Shown here: positions 8,961-18,068 of the stretch, piece after piece
How positions within the stretch are numbered: the first letter of the stretch is position 1
Layout: every line of letters begins with the position of its first letter
Source of the DNA: Pararhodobacter marinus
GTDB taxonomy: Bacteria > Pseudomonadota > Alphaproteobacteria > Rhodobacterales > Rhodobacteraceae
Direction: 5' to 3'
NCBI RefSeq assembly: GCF_003122215.1
Contig: NZ_QEYD01000002.1
Coordinates: forward strand, 124,001 to 188,000
DNA: 64,000 bases
Program-made: the position numbers and the translations under genes
Notes under the pieces: generated by a model
Told to the model about the DNA's origin: nothing
What the model saw: the letters and a program-made list of their open reading frames with translations, nothing else
The model's database searches: none

Positions 8961-10652
8961 TCATGTGGCTGAGGGGTTTTTCTCGATCAGGGTGTCTTCG
9001 ATCAGCACGGCGTCGAGACCCGTGGTCATGAAGACCGCCAGCGCGTCCTCGACGGAATGCACGATCGGCTTGCCCATCACGTTGAAGCTGGTGTTCAGGA
9101 TCACCGGAACGCCCGTATGCTCGCCGAAGCGGCGCACGAGCCGGTGCATCCACGGCATGTCCCCGGCGGTGACGCTTTGCAACCGCCCGGTGCCGTCCTC
9201 GTGCACCACGGCGGGGACTTCGGCGCAGCGCTCGGGCCGCCAGCGCAGGGTCAGAGACATGTAAGGCGCGGGTTGCGGCGCGTCGAACCAGTCGGGCAGG
9301 TCCTCGGCGCAGATCACCGGCGCGAAGGGGCGATAGGGTTCGCGGCCCTTCACCGCCGCGTTGATGCGGTCCTTCATCCCCGCCGGGCGCGGATCGGCGA
9401 GGATCGAGCGGTTGCCCAGCGCGCGCGGTCCGAATTCCGCCCGCCCGCGCATGACGCCGACGATCTTGCCCTCGGCCAGACAGGCGGCCAGGCGCCCGGC
9501 GCTGTCGTCACCCAGATCGGTCACGCGCGCGGTGCGACGGACCGCGTCCAGGAACCGGCCCCCCCGCCCATCGACCGGCGTCCCCAGATAGGGCGAGCCG
9601 TCGCCCAGCGGGACCCGCGTTGTGCCGGCGGTTTCCATGTAGCTCAGCAAGGCCGCACCGATGGCGTTGCCGTCATCCGCCGGCGCGGGCGGGACATGAA
9701 GCCGCTCGAACCCCGCGCGCCCGGCGATGGTGCCGTTATACGACGAATTGAGCGCGCAGCCCCCCGACAGGATCAGCGAATCCGCGCCATTCCCGGCGCA
9801 ATCGGCAAGGATCCGGTCGACCAGCAGCGCATAGGCCGCCTGTCCGCTTGCCGCCAGGTCGGCGGCCTCCATGATCGGCGCCGAGGGCGCGCGTGCGGCC
9901 TTACGCAACCGCGCGGTCATTTTCGTGATCGTGGCATGGTCGGCCAGACGCAGGCGCCCGTTATCGACCTCGACCATCGCGGCAAGCGCATCGCGCAGAT
10001 CGGGGCGCACGGTGCCGAAAGCGGCAAGCCCCATGACCTTCCATTCCTCGCCCAGGCGCCAGTCGAAGCCGCAAAGCTGCGTCAGCGCGCTGTAGAGCGC
10101 ACCCAGGCTGCCCGGCCCCCACGACCGCCAGCGCCGTTTCAGGCTGCGTCCGCGCAGATCGAACAGCGAGACCGCGCCGACTTCGCCCTCGCCATCGATG
10201 ACGAGACAGGCGGCATCCTCGACCGGGGCAAAGGCGCAGGCCGCGACCGCGTGGCACAGATGGTGGTCGAAATGGCGCCGCTCTGGCATCTCGGCCACCA
10301 CGCCCAGCCGCATCAGCGAGGCCCCGGCCATCCGGTGCATGTCGGCCTGCAACTCGCGCACCCAGGTCACATCGGGCGCCTCGAGCAACTCGTCGGACAG
10401 CTGCACTGGCAGATCGGCCTTGGCCCGGCTCCAGCTCGTGGCGACGCGCAGCCGGTCGCCGGCGGGGTCGAAGCCCGCCACTTTCAGCGCGCTGGCGAGA
10501 TGGTTGAAATGGTCGGGCACGATACCCCAGGCGCGCTTGTCCTGTACGAAACGCTCGGTCGCTTCGGCAAACAGGATCTCGCCGGTTTCGGAAACCAGCG
10601 CCAGCGCGGGGTCATGGCCCGATGTCGAAAGGCCCAGGTGAAACAGCGCCAT
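8961..10652 (-). CDS. carbamoyltransferase, NodU/CmcH family
   Basis: A 563-residue enzyme that would move a carbamoyl group from carbamoyl phosphate, through an adenylate, to a hydroxyl of a product. The N-terminal Kae1-like domain carries GLSTSGHDPALALV and the metal-binding HHLCHA motif; the C-terminal YrdC-like half carries the FGPRALGNRSILADPR and LNTSFNVMGKPIV signatures. Length is normal. The start at 10652 overlaps the ACP stop (TGATG), so I chose it over upstream alternatives. In Nod-factor and cephamycin pathways such enzymes tailor the finished scaffold. Here the acceptor is unknown but presumably the acyl chain built on the adjacent ACP. Confidence 0.9.
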   Translation of the reverse strand: MALFHLGLSTSGHDPALALVSETGEILFAEATERFVQDKRAWGIVPDHFNHLASALKVAGFDPAGDRLRVATSWSRAKADLPVQLSDELLEAPDVTWVRELQADMHRMAGASLMRLGVVAEMPERRHFDHHLCHAVAACAFAPVEDAACLVIDGEGEVGAVSLFDLRGRSLKRRWRSWGPGSLGALYSALTQLCGFDWRLGEEWKVMGLAAFGTVRPDLRDALAAMVEVDNGRLRLADHATITKMTARLRKAARAPSAPIMEAADLAASGQAAYALLVDRILADCAGNGADSLILSGGCALNSSYNGTIAGRAGFERLHVPPAPADDGNAIGAALLSYMETAGTTRVPLGDGSPYLGTPVDGRGGRFLDAVRRTARVTDLGDDSAGRLAACLAEGKIVGVMRGRAEFGPRALGNRSILADPRPAGMKDRINAAVKGREPYRPFAPVICAEDLPDWFDAPQPAPYMSLTLRWRPERCAEVPAVVHEDGTGRLQSVTAGDMPWMHRLVRRFGEHTGVPVILNTSFNVMGKPIVHSVEDALAVFMTTGLDAVLIEDTLIEKNPSAT

Positions 10653-10903
10653 CAGGCCGCCAGGCGCCCGAGCACCGATTGCGCGAAATCGCCGACGGTC
10701 TCGTGTTCGAAAATTTCGGACGGGTCGATCTCGACCTCGAAACGGTCCTCGATCTCGCCGCACAGAAGCACCGCGTCGATCGACTGCATGCCCAGATCCG
10801 ACAGCTTGGCGTCGGGCGTCACGCGCTCGGCCGGGGCCCGGCTGCGTTGAACGACCTGCGCGCGCAGGAACTGGAACAGCTCGGTTTCAATAAGGGCGGT
10901 CAT
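10652..10903 (-). CDS. acyl carrier protein, pathway-dedicated
   Basis: An 83-residue carrier protein with the DLGMQSIDAV motif; S41 is the predicted site for the 4'-phosphopantetheine arm. The protein is acidic and helical, the usual ACP size, and not the fatty-acid-synthase copy (whose motif is normally DSLD or similar). It lies 13 bases after the P450 gene and is coupled to the carbamoyltransferase. A free-standing ACP beside a fatty-acyl-AMP ligase is the normal pairing: the ligase loads an acyl group onto it, and the P450 and carbamoyltransferase can then act on the tethered chain. Confidence 0.9.
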   Translation of the reverse strand: MTALIETELFQFLRAQVVQRSRAPAERVTPDAKLSDLGMQSIDAVLLCGEIEDRFEVEIDPSEIFEHETVGDFAQSVLGRLAA

Positions 10904-10916
10904 CGTCTGGGGTCCT

Positions 10917-13082
10917 TCAGGAGGTTAACGCGCAGGGCAGGGCACTCAGCGCCACGGTCTGCGACATCGGGTGATAGCGTTGGGCCTGTCCCACCGGGGC
11001 CAGTCCGGGGAAACGGGTGAACAGGGCGGGGATGGCTTTGCGGATGATCTCGCGCGAGAGGCGGGCGCCGACGCAGCGGTGCAACCCCTTCCCGAACGAG
11101 ACATGGCCCGCCCCGGCCGGGCAGGCGCGGTTGAGCCCATGCACGACCAGCCGCGCGGTATCGCCTGCCTTCAGGTCGAGATCGCCAAGGCGCAGATCCG
11201 CGCGCACCTGCCGGTAGATGTATTTCGGACCGCTGCCGCGCGCGATCAGCGCTTCCAGATGGGCGTCCATCCAGGCCGGATCGCTTGCCTGCCGCCGCTC
11301 CTCGGCCGGTCGCGAGAGCAGCCACAGCGCGATATTGGCCAGCGTGTGCGACAGGTTGAAACTGGCGCCGTAAAGCACAAGCACCACGGCGCGCAGGTCG
11401 TCTGGCGTGAAACCCTCGGGCGGATCGGCCAGAAGAGAGGTGAGCAGCGGGCGTGGCCCGTCACCGGGGACGGGGTCGCGCATCAGGCTCAGCGCGTCGG
11501 CGAAACAGCCCTGAACGCGGGTGAGATCGCGCAGCGACAGCCACGGCTCCAGCACCTCCTGCAGGCCCGGTGCCAGGGCCTCGAACCGTTCGGGATCCTC
11601 GATGTGGATCCCCAGAACCGCCCTGACCGCCTCGGGCCGCAGCGGGTCCGAGAACCCGGTGACCAGATCGGGCTTTGCCGCCTGCGCCAGCGCGTCGAGG
11701 GCGCGCGCGATCGCGGCGTCGATCCGCGGCATCCAGCGTGCCAGCATCGCCGCGTCGAAATCCCGCGCAAGCGCGGCGCGCAGCGCGGTGTGGCGCGGGC
11801 CTTCCATGAAGAACATGGCATTGCGCGCGATCCGGATGGCGGTGCCGAAATCGCGGCCGCTCTTGTCAGCCAGAAGCGCGAGATGGCGTTCCATCGGCGG
11901 CGGCGCAAAGACCGCGTCGTCGCGCAGGATCCGCTTGGCCGAGGGCATGTCGCGGATGTCGCACAGCCGGGCCGAGCGGCGCTGCGAGACCTGCCTCGGC
12001 GTACAGGGCAGGGCGGTCGGCGCCTGCATCATCGGCGTCAGCACGAACCGGCAGCGTTCGGGCTCCAGCGTCAGGTCGGGGAAACGGCGGGCCAGGACGG
12101 GGATCGCGGTTTCGAAGACCTGCTCGCTCAGAAAGGCGCCGGGGCATTTGTGCGGGCCGCTGCCGAAGGTCATATGCGCCGCCGGATTGCCACTGCGCGC
12201 GCGCAGGCAGCTATTGGCGTCGACGATATCCACCACGGCGGTCTGACCGGCCGCATAGGGGCAGCCGCCGGCGGTGGCGGGTTCGCTCGCCACCCGCACC
12301 AGCGTGCGCGTCGACTGGTAGAGCCCCAGCAACCGCTGCGGCGCGGTCCCGGCCCAGCCGGGCGCGGCGGCGGCGGCCCAGTCCTCGGCCGGGCCGGTCA
12401 GCAGGCCGTGCAGCGCGAAGGACAGCGATTGCGTGGCCGAGTTCGATCCCGCCAGAATGCCCAGCACGAAATATTCGGGCTCAAGCCAGGCGGGCAGGTC
12501 GGCCTGCCGCATCCGCAGATAGGCCAGCAGGCTTTGCGGCCCTTCCTCGTTGCCGTCGGCGTCGCTGCCGGGCGGCGGGCAGGTCGGCAGAAGCTGGCGG
12601 ACCGCGGAATCGAGCGCGCGCAGAGCGGGAACCGACAGATAGGGCTCTGTCAGGCGTTGCACGGTTTCGACGGCGTCGAAATGCGCAGCATCCTGCGGCA
12701 GGTCCAGCCCCAGGATCGCCGGCATGGTGCGCAGAAACAGCGGCGCGCTGAAATCGCGGACGAGGTCCGGCTTGGGGGCGGTCGCGAGCGTCTCCGCCGC
12801 CGCGTGGCTGGCCTGTTCCACCGCGTCGCGCCACGGCGCAAGCCCCGCGCGGCTGAAGAACGGCGCGATCACGCGGCGGGTCCTGAGATGGTCGTCGCCC
12901 GTCATCGCCACCAGCGTGTTGCGCGACAGCCGGTGCAGGGCGCTCAGGTCGAGCCCCGAGGCGCGCGCGACGGCCTCGTGATAGGTGTCGAGCCGGGGCA
13001 GGTCCAGCACGCGCAGCACCTCGGCCGCGCTTTGCGGATCGCGCACGAAACCGGCCGGATCGGACCAGACATGGCGGCTCAT
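10917..13082 (-). CDS. tandem (two-domain) cytochrome P450
   Basis: A 721-residue protein made of two P450 units of about 360 residues each, joined head to tail; normal bacterial P450s are about 400 residues and single. Heme-ligand motifs are intact in both: FGSGPHKCPGA (C313) and FGKGLHRCVGA (C670). Other hallmarks are eroded. The I-helices read LAGSNSATQ and YGASFNLSH with no acid-Thr pair, and no clean ExxR is seen in either K-helix (LLGLYQSTR and LEALIAR). The start at 13082 overlaps the ligase stop (ATGA). It presumably oxidises the ACP-bound acyl chain, but one or both units might have lost normal oxygen activation. Confidence 0.82.
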   Translation of the reverse strand: MSRHVWSDPAGFVRDPQSAAEVLRVLDLPRLDTYHEAVARASGLDLSALHRLSRNTLVAMTGDDHLRTRRVIAPFFSRAGLAPWRDAVEQASHAAAETLATAPKPDLVRDFSAPLFLRTMPAILGLDLPQDAAHFDAVETVQRLTEPYLSVPALRALDSAVRQLLPTCPPPGSDADGNEEGPQSLLAYLRMRQADLPAWLEPEYFVLGILAGSNSATQSLSFALHGLLTGPAEDWAAAAAPGWAGTAPQRLLGLYQSTRTLVRVASEPATAGGCPYAAGQTAVVDIVDANSCLRARSGNPAAHMTFGSGPHKCPGAFLSEQVFETAIPVLARRFPDLTLEPERCRFVLTPMMQAPTALPCTPRQVSQRRSARLCDIRDMPSAKRILRDDAVFAPPPMERHLALLADKSGRDFGTAIRIARNAMFFMEGPRHTALRAALARDFDAAMLARWMPRIDAAIARALDALAQAAKPDLVTGFSDPLRPEAVRAVLGIHIEDPERFEALAPGLQEVLEPWLSLRDLTRVQGCFADALSLMRDPVPGDGPRPLLTSLLADPPEGFTPDDLRAVVLVLYGASFNLSHTLANIALWLLSRPAEERRQASDPAWMDAHLEALIARGSGPKYIYRQVRADLRLGDLDLKAGDTARLVVHGLNRACPAGAGHVSFGKGLHRCVGARLSREIIRKAIPALFTRFPGLAPVGQAQRYHPMSQTVALSALPCALTS

Positions 13083-14728
13083 CGCTGCGGCTCCAGCGCG
13101 ACGGAACGCGGCGCCGACAGGAAATCCTGCGCGACCTGACGGCGGCGGATCTTGCCGCTGCTGGTGCGCGCCAGCGTTCCGCGCGGCAGGATCCGGATCT
13201 CGGCCAGCGCAACCCCGCAATGCCCGAGGACGCTGGCGCGGATCTTCCGGGCCAGCGCGTCGGGATCAGCGGGGGCGGGCGCCCCGGCGCGGATCTCGAT
13301 CAGCAGATGCGCGGTGCCGCTCGCGGATTGCGCGGCAGCAAACGCCGCGGCGCCCATGGGGTTCAGATCGGGATGCGCCTGCGCGGCGATCCATTCGATC
13401 TCGGCCGCGGCGATGTTGCGGCCGTTGACGATGACGATGTCCTTGATCCGCCCGGTGATGAACAGCCGGTCGTCGGCGACATATCCCAGATCCCCGGTGC
13501 GCAGCCAATGCCGGCCATCGCGATCCGCGGCAAAGGCGTCGGGATCGTCTTCGCCCAGATAGCCGTCGATGACCGAGGCGCCCGAAAGCCAGATCTCGCC
13601 CGTGATGCCCTCGGGCCGGGGCCGACCGCTGGCGGGATCGGCGATGCGCAGGCCCGCGCGGGTCGTGTCGCTCAGAAGACAGCCTTCGACCAGCGCCGCG
13701 CCGATGGCGGGGGCAGCGGCGCCCGGCGCTCCGGCTTCGCCCGCCGCGAAGAGCGTGCATTCCGCCATGCCGTAGCAGCCGAACACCGCCCCGGGCGCCA
13801 GTCCCTGCGGCGCAAAGCGCGCGCGGAACCGGTCCAGCAGCCCCGCCGGGATCGGTTCGGCGCCGCAAAAGGCGCGCTGCCAGCTGCTCAGATCGAGGCC
13901 CTGTGCCGCGTCCGGCTCGATCCGGTTGAGACATTCGAGAAAGGCGAACGAGGGCCCGCCGCTGATCGTGCCGCGCCACTCTGACACCGCCTCGAGCCAC
14001 GAAAGCGGGCGACGGATCATGTCGAAGGGGCTCATCTGCACGGAATGCGAGCCCGAGAGAAGCGGGTACAGGATGCAGCCCATCAGCCCCATGTCGTGGT
14101 AATGCGGCAGCCAGTTCACCATGACCGTGTTGCGGTCCATGCCCCATAGTTGCTGGATCAGCGCGCAATTGGCGCGGATCTGGTCGGCGGTGACGGGAAC
14201 CGCCTTGGGAAACCGCGTCGAGCCCGAAGTGTGCTGGATCACCGGAAAGGCGCTGACCGGGCGCGGGGGCCGTGACAGCGCGGCGGTATCGGGCTCGGGC
14301 GCGTCGAGTGCCAGGACCGGGCACGGCAGGGCGCCGTCGCCGTCGGACAGCTGCGCCACCACCGCATCCCGGTTGCGCGTCGTGCATAAGACCGCGCTGG
14401 CGCCACAGGTGCGGGCCATGCGCGCCAGCCGCGCGGGCGGGTCCCCGGCGCGGGGAGGGGCCACCGGCACCATCGTGCCGCCGCCCAGAAGCGTGGTCAG
14501 CAGGGCAATCAGGAAATCCTCGCCCGCCGGAAGGGCGGTCAGCACGATCTGCGGTCCGGGGCCAAGGCAGCGGTCCCACATCGCCTGCATCGCCTCTGAC
14601 CGGACGCGCAGCTCGGCGCCCGTCAGGCTGACCGATTGCCCGCGCCGTCCCAGCACCGTGATCATCGGCGCGTCCCCGCGACCGGCGAGGGCATCGATCA
14701 GATCGGGACGCAGCGTCGTATCGTTCAT
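13079..14728 (-). CDS. fatty-acyl-AMP ligase (FAAL-type)
   Basis: A 549-residue adenylate-forming enzyme. Core motifs are QHTSGSTRFPKAV (residues 165-177), NWLPHYHDMGLMG near 205, the acyl-pocket segment GGPSFAFLECLNRI, FGCYGMAECT, GRIKDIVIVNGRNI, and the C-terminal lysine motif RTSSGKIRRR. The LPHYHDMGL and GGPSFAF segments are typical of FAALs, which make acyl-adenylates for transfer to an ACP rather than to CoA. It overlaps the P450 gene by four bases and lies 41 bases after the radical SAM gene. It most likely starts the pathway by loading a fatty acid onto the ACP encoded two genes later. Confidence 0.87.
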   Translation of the reverse strand: MNDTTLRPDLIDALAGRGDAPMITVLGRRGQSVSLTGAELRVRSEAMQAMWDRCLGPGPQIVLTALPAGEDFLIALLTTLLGGGTMVPVAPPRAGDPPARLARMARTCGASAVLCTTRNRDAVVAQLSDGDGALPCPVLALDAPEPDTAALSRPPRPVSAFPVIQHTSGSTRFPKAVPVTADQIRANCALIQQLWGMDRNTVMVNWLPHYHDMGLMGCILYPLLSGSHSVQMSPFDMIRRPLSWLEAVSEWRGTISGGPSFAFLECLNRIEPDAAQGLDLSSWQRAFCGAEPIPAGLLDRFRARFAPQGLAPGAVFGCYGMAECTLFAAGEAGAPGAAAPAIGAALVEGCLLSDTTRAGLRIADPASGRPRPEGITGEIWLSGASVIDGYLGEDDPDAFAADRDGRHWLRTGDLGYVADDRLFITGRIKDIVIVNGRNIAAAEIEWIAAQAHPDLNPMGAAAFAAAQSASGTAHLLIEIRAGAPAPADPDALARKIRASVLGHCGVALAEIRILPRGTLARTSSGKIRRRQVAQDFLSAPRSVALEPQR

Positions 14729-14769
14729 CGTCTTCGGTTCCTCAGGCGGCGGTTCTTGCGGGGTCGGTA

Positions 14770-16317
14770 TCAGGCAATGGCCGAGGCAAGCGCCGGCGGC
14801 GCGGCGCGTCCCGGCTGCCCCACGAATCCGGATTGCGTGCTGTAGGTGTTGAGATAGCCGGCGAGGATCGTGGACAGGTCGCGCGCGATTTCCGGGCGCT
14901 GGTGGGACAGGTCGTTGACGGCGTCGATCACCCGCCGCGCACCGGGATCGCGCGCGCTTTGGCGCAACAGCTTCAGCACGCCCGCAGCCCCCTTGCCGGG
15001 CGCCAGCGTTTCATGCGCGCGGACAAGATGATCGGGGGCGGGGCGCAGAAGCCGGGCCAGATGCTCGAAGCGCGCGATGGCGTTGTCGGGCGCATACAGC
15101 GCCTCGACCAGCCACCGGGCCCCGTCGGCCAGTTCTTCGCGGCTCATCTTCGCGGGCCGGAAATTGGTCAGAAGACCGCCGCCCGGGAAGACGCTGAGAT
15201 CATCGTCGTAAAGCCGGCCCTCGGCCTGCATCTGCGCGTGAAGCGGCGTGCCGATCGGCGCCACCAGCACGGTGGGGCGCAGATTGACCACCGGCAGCGA
15301 CATGCCGAAATCGAACTGACGCTCGAAACAGGTGGCATCGTCGCTGTCGAATCCCACCATCATGCCCAAGGTAACCACCAACCCGCCCGAGACGATGCGG
15401 CTGACGGTTTCCACCAGATCCTGACGCAGGTTCTGACGCTTCTGGGATTCCTTCAGCGCCTCTTCGCTGCTGGTCTCGATGCCGATGAAGACTTCGCGCA
15501 GCCCGGCCTGGCGGCACATCTCGATCAGATCGGCGTCGCGCGACAGGTCGATCGAGCATTGCGTGGCAAATTCGACCGGCGCGCGGCCCTCGCGGCCGTT
15601 CCACGCGGCCAGACCGTCCAGCATGGCGCGCGACTTGCGGCGGTTGACGGTGAAATTGTCGTCCGACAGATTGATCGAGCGATAGCCAAGGTCGTAAAGC
15701 TGCTGCGCTTCGGCCACGACCTTGTCCACGGGCTTGTGACGCTGGACCCGGCCCAGATACTGGATCACGTCGCAGAAATTGCATTCGAACGGGCAGCCGC
15801 GGCTGGTCTGGATGACGCCCGTCAGGGCCCGGTCGTTGCGATAGAGATCCCAGCGCGGCATCGGGGCCGCGGCCAGATCGGCCTGCCCGCAGCGATAGCG
15901 GGCCTTGAGCGTTCCTGCCTTCAGGTCGGCGCGGAACTGTTCGGCGACCGTCTCGAACTCGCCGATCACCAGGCAATCCGCCGCGTCGGCAAAGGTCTCG
16001 GGCGAAAGCGATACATGCGGCCCGCCGACGACGATGGTGCGGCCCATCTCCCGGAACCGGCGGGCAATGTCGAGACCGCGCGCGGCTTGCCCCACATTCA
16101 TGCTGATCGCCACGACATCGCAATCGACGTCGAAATCGACCTCTTCGATCATCTCGTCGCACAGGCGCAGATCGACATCGTCGCCCAGAAGCGCGGCGAC
16201 GGTGGTGATGCCGGCCGAGGCCATGAGCGCATAGGACTCGCCGATATTCAGCATCCGCGAGGACGCATTGGCGTTGTGGCCAAAGTCCGGAAGGGGGGCG
16301 ATGAGGTAAAGTTTCAT
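14770..16317 (-). CDS. B12-binding-domain radical SAM protein (class B type, DUF4070-like C-terminus)
   Basis: A 515-residue protein, first gene of the operon. Residues 1-135 match the cobalamin-binding Rossmann domain (VVAISMNVGQAARGLDIAR, VVGGPHVSLSPE) though without the DxHxxG base. The radical SAM core has CPFECNFC (C175, C179, C182) for the 4Fe-4S cluster, followed by INLSDDNFTVNR and a GMMVGFDSDD segment. The C-terminal 150 residues look like DUF4070. Relatives methylate unactivated carbons or act on lipids (hopanoid HpnJ type). Start chosen at MKLYLIAPLP, the usual family opening. The reaction in this pathway is unknown. Confidence 0.85.
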   Translation of the reverse strand: MKLYLIAPLPDFGHNANASSRMLNIGESYALMASAGITTVAALLGDDVDLRLCDEMIEEVDFDVDCDVVAISMNVGQAARGLDIARRFREMGRTIVVGGPHVSLSPETFADAADCLVIGEFETVAEQFRADLKAGTLKARYRCGQADLAAAPMPRWDLYRNDRALTGVIQTSRGCPFECNFCDVIQYLGRVQRHKPVDKVVAEAQQLYDLGYRSINLSDDNFTVNRRKSRAMLDGLAAWNGREGRAPVEFATQCSIDLSRDADLIEMCRQAGLREVFIGIETSSEEALKESQKRQNLRQDLVETVSRIVSGGLVVTLGMMVGFDSDDATCFERQFDFGMSLPVVNLRPTVLVAPIGTPLHAQMQAEGRLYDDDLSVFPGGGLLTNFRPAKMSREELADGARWLVEALYAPDNAIARFEHLARLLRPAPDHLVRAHETLAPGKGAAGVLKLLRQSARDPGARRVIDAVNDLSHQRPEIARDLSTILAGYLNTYSTQSGFVGQPGRAAPPALASAIA

Positions 16318-16580
16318 GCGGATCCGAGTATCGGCCACGACTCGCTAACGGAATGGAAACGGGGACCCAACCGACACGGCCGGGGAAGACCGGCGCGTGT
16401 CGCTACTCAGACGTGTGAAAACATGCCGCCATACACGCAGATCGGCGGCGGAAGTTCAAGTCACGACGCTCAGAAACTGATAAATATTTAAGGAGTTATC
16501 GAAACAGTACAGGAGTAACGACAAGGCGTGGACCAGCACGGAAACAACAGGCTATCCGGAAATCAGAACCCCAAAAAGGG
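16318..16580. promoter_or_regulatory. leader region upstream of the FAAL/P450 operon
   Basis: A 263-base gap between the radical SAM gene and the tRNA. It contains a distinctly AT-rich patch around 16478-16500 (GATAAATATTTAAGGAG) in an otherwise GC-rich sequence, so the operon promoter probably lies here on the minus strand. I see no convincing -35/-10 pair and no lux-box-like palindrome. Confidence 0.35.
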
Positions 16581-16670
16581 TGGCGGAGAGACAGGGATTC
16601 GAACCCTGGGTGGGCTCTCACCCACAACGGTTTTCGAGACCGCCCCGTTCGACCGCTCCGGCACCTCTCC
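16581..16670 (-). tRNA. tRNA-Ser (anticodon CGA)
   Basis: Read on the minus strand, the gene starts GGAGAGG at 16670 and ends in an encoded CCA at 16581 (90 bases). The acceptor stem pairs GGAGAGG with TCTCTCC, followed by discriminator G as in serine tRNAs. The anticodon stem-loop GGTCTCGAAAACC gives anticodon CGA. A long variable arm (GTGGGTGAGAGCCCAC) and the T-arm GGGTTCGAATCCC are clear. The isoacceptor reads UCG serine codons. Confidence 0.95.
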
Positions 16671-16800
16671 GCGCTTCGGTGGTCAACGTGGGGGCGATGT
16701 AGCGAATGCGGCGTGCGGGTGCAAGAGGGTTGGGCGCGAAAAATGTGCCCCGGTTCCGGGGCCGGCAAACCGGCGCTGTCCGTGTGCCGCCGCTCCGGGT

Positions 16801-17235
16801 TCAGCCCCCGCGCGGGATGTCGAACCCGGGCGGCGCCAGGGTGAATCCGCTGAACTCGAAGCCCGGCGAAACGGCGCAGGAGACGAGCGTGAATGCGCCC
16901 TCGCTGCGCGCCGATTGCCAATGATCGGCGGGCACGACCAGTTGCGGCGCCTGCCCGGCCTGAAGGTCCGCCCCCAGCAACCGCTCCGAGGCAGGGCCGG
17001 TCTCGTCCCGGCTGATCGACAGGCGCAGCGGTGCGCCCGAATGATAAAGCCAGATTTCGGTCGAATCGACGCGGTGCCAATGCGAAACCTCGCCGGCTTT
17101 CAGCAGGAACAGGATCATCGTGCCCGCCGGCCGTTCGCCTTGCGGCGCATCGGCCCGCCACGTCTCGCGGTAATGCCCGCCTTCGGGATGCGGCTGCAGG
17201 TCAAGGGCGGCGATCAGGGCATCGGCATCGGTCAT
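16801..17235 (-). CDS. cupin family protein (DUF985)
   Basis: A 144-residue protein of the cupin DUF985 family, recognised from HPEGGHYRETWR near the start, the TMILFLLKAGEVSHWHRVDSTEIWLYHSGAPL barrel strand pair with candidate metal ligands H52 and H54, and the LVSCAVSPGFEFSGFTL tail. The start at 17235 (MTDADALIAALDL) is the usual family opening; an upstream in-frame ATG would overlap the ABC gene. Biochemical function is not established for most members; sugar- or nucleotide-linked roles have been proposed. It stands alone between the tRNA and the siderophore importer. Confidence 0.85.
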   Translation of the reverse strand: MTDADALIAALDLQPHPEGGHYRETWRADAPQGERPAGTMILFLLKAGEVSHWHRVDSTEIWLYHSGAPLRLSISRDETGPASERLLGADLQAGQAPQLVVPADHWQSARSEGAFTLVSCAVSPGFEFSGFTLAPPGFDIPRGG

Positions 17236-17276
17236 GGCCGCAGCATGGCCCGGCCCACGGCGCCGCACAAGCCGTG

Positions 17277-18068
17277 TCAGGCGGGCAGGATGACCGACGT
17301 ATCGCCGGCGCGCTCCAGCCGCAGCGGCGTGTCGTAGAGCTCGGACAGCAGATCGGCGGTGATGGTCGTGTCGCGCGGCCCGTGGCTGAGCACCCTGCCG
17401 TCCTTGAGACACACGAACCAGTCGGCATAGCGCCACGCGCTCTGCAGATCGTGCAGGACCAGCAGCACGCTGCGGGTTTCCTCGACGGTGGCGGGCTCGA
17501 CGGGTCTCCGTCCGGGCGGGGGCGCAAGATCACGCAGCCGGTCCATGATGTCGCGGGTATATTTCGGGTCCAGCGCCGAAAGCGGCTCGTCCAGCAGCAT
17601 CCAGGGCGTCGTCTGGGCATAGGCCATGGCGACAAAGGCGCGCTGTTTCTGACCGCCCGACAGCGTTTCGACATCGCGCGCGGCCATGGCGCCCAGGTCG
17701 AAGCGCTCGATCGCCTGCGCAACGATCGCGTGATCCTCGGGCCCCGGCCGGCCTCTGTGATGCGGCCACCGCCCGAAACCCACAAGATCGCGCACGCTGA
17801 GACGCGGCATCGCGCCGGGGCTCTGGGTCAGCAGCGCCAGAAGCCGGGCGCGGTCGCGCGCGGCGATACGGTGAATATCGCGGCCAAGAACGCGCACCTG
17901 ACCGGACGCGGGCGTCAGCAATCCGGCCAGGCAATGCAGAAGCGTCGATTTTCCCGCCCCGTTGGGGCCGATGATCGCGGTGATGCCGCCGCGCGGGATC
18001 TGCAGGCTGATATCGTCCAGGATCGCGAGGCCGTCGCGCGTGAGGGTCAGGTGGTCGATCTCGATCAT
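17277..18068 (-). CDS. iron-siderophore ABC importer, ATP-binding protein
   Basis: A 263-residue FepC-class ATPase. It has Walker A GPNGAGKST (residues 34-42), the signature LSGGQKQRA (136-144), Walker B WMLLDEPLSALD (156-167) and the switch histidine in LVLHD (H206). About ten extra residues (APPPGRRPVEPATVEET) are inserted before the H-loop. The start at 18068 shares ATGA with the stop of the permease gene. It powers the two FecCD-type permeases encoded just upstream. The order binding protein, permease, permease, ATPase matches FatBDCA/YclNOPQ-type importers. Confidence 0.9.
   Translation of the reverse strand: MIEIDHLTLTRDGLAILDDISLQIPRGGITAIIGPNGAGKSTLLHCLAGLLTPASGQVRVLGRDIHRIAARDRARLLALLTQSPGAMPRLSVRDLVGFGRWPHHRGRPGPEDHAIVAQAIERFDLGAMAARDVETLSGGQKQRAFVAMAYAQTTPWMLLDEPLSALDPKYTRDIMDRLRDLAPPPGRRPVEPATVEETRSVLLVLHDLQSAWRYADWFVCLKDGRVLSHGPRDTTITADLLSELYDTPLRLERAGDTSVILPA

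Noticed and set aside
16318-16500. Possible lux-box controlling the FAAL/P450 operon
   Set aside because: No inverted repeat of the right length is present near the AT-rich patch.
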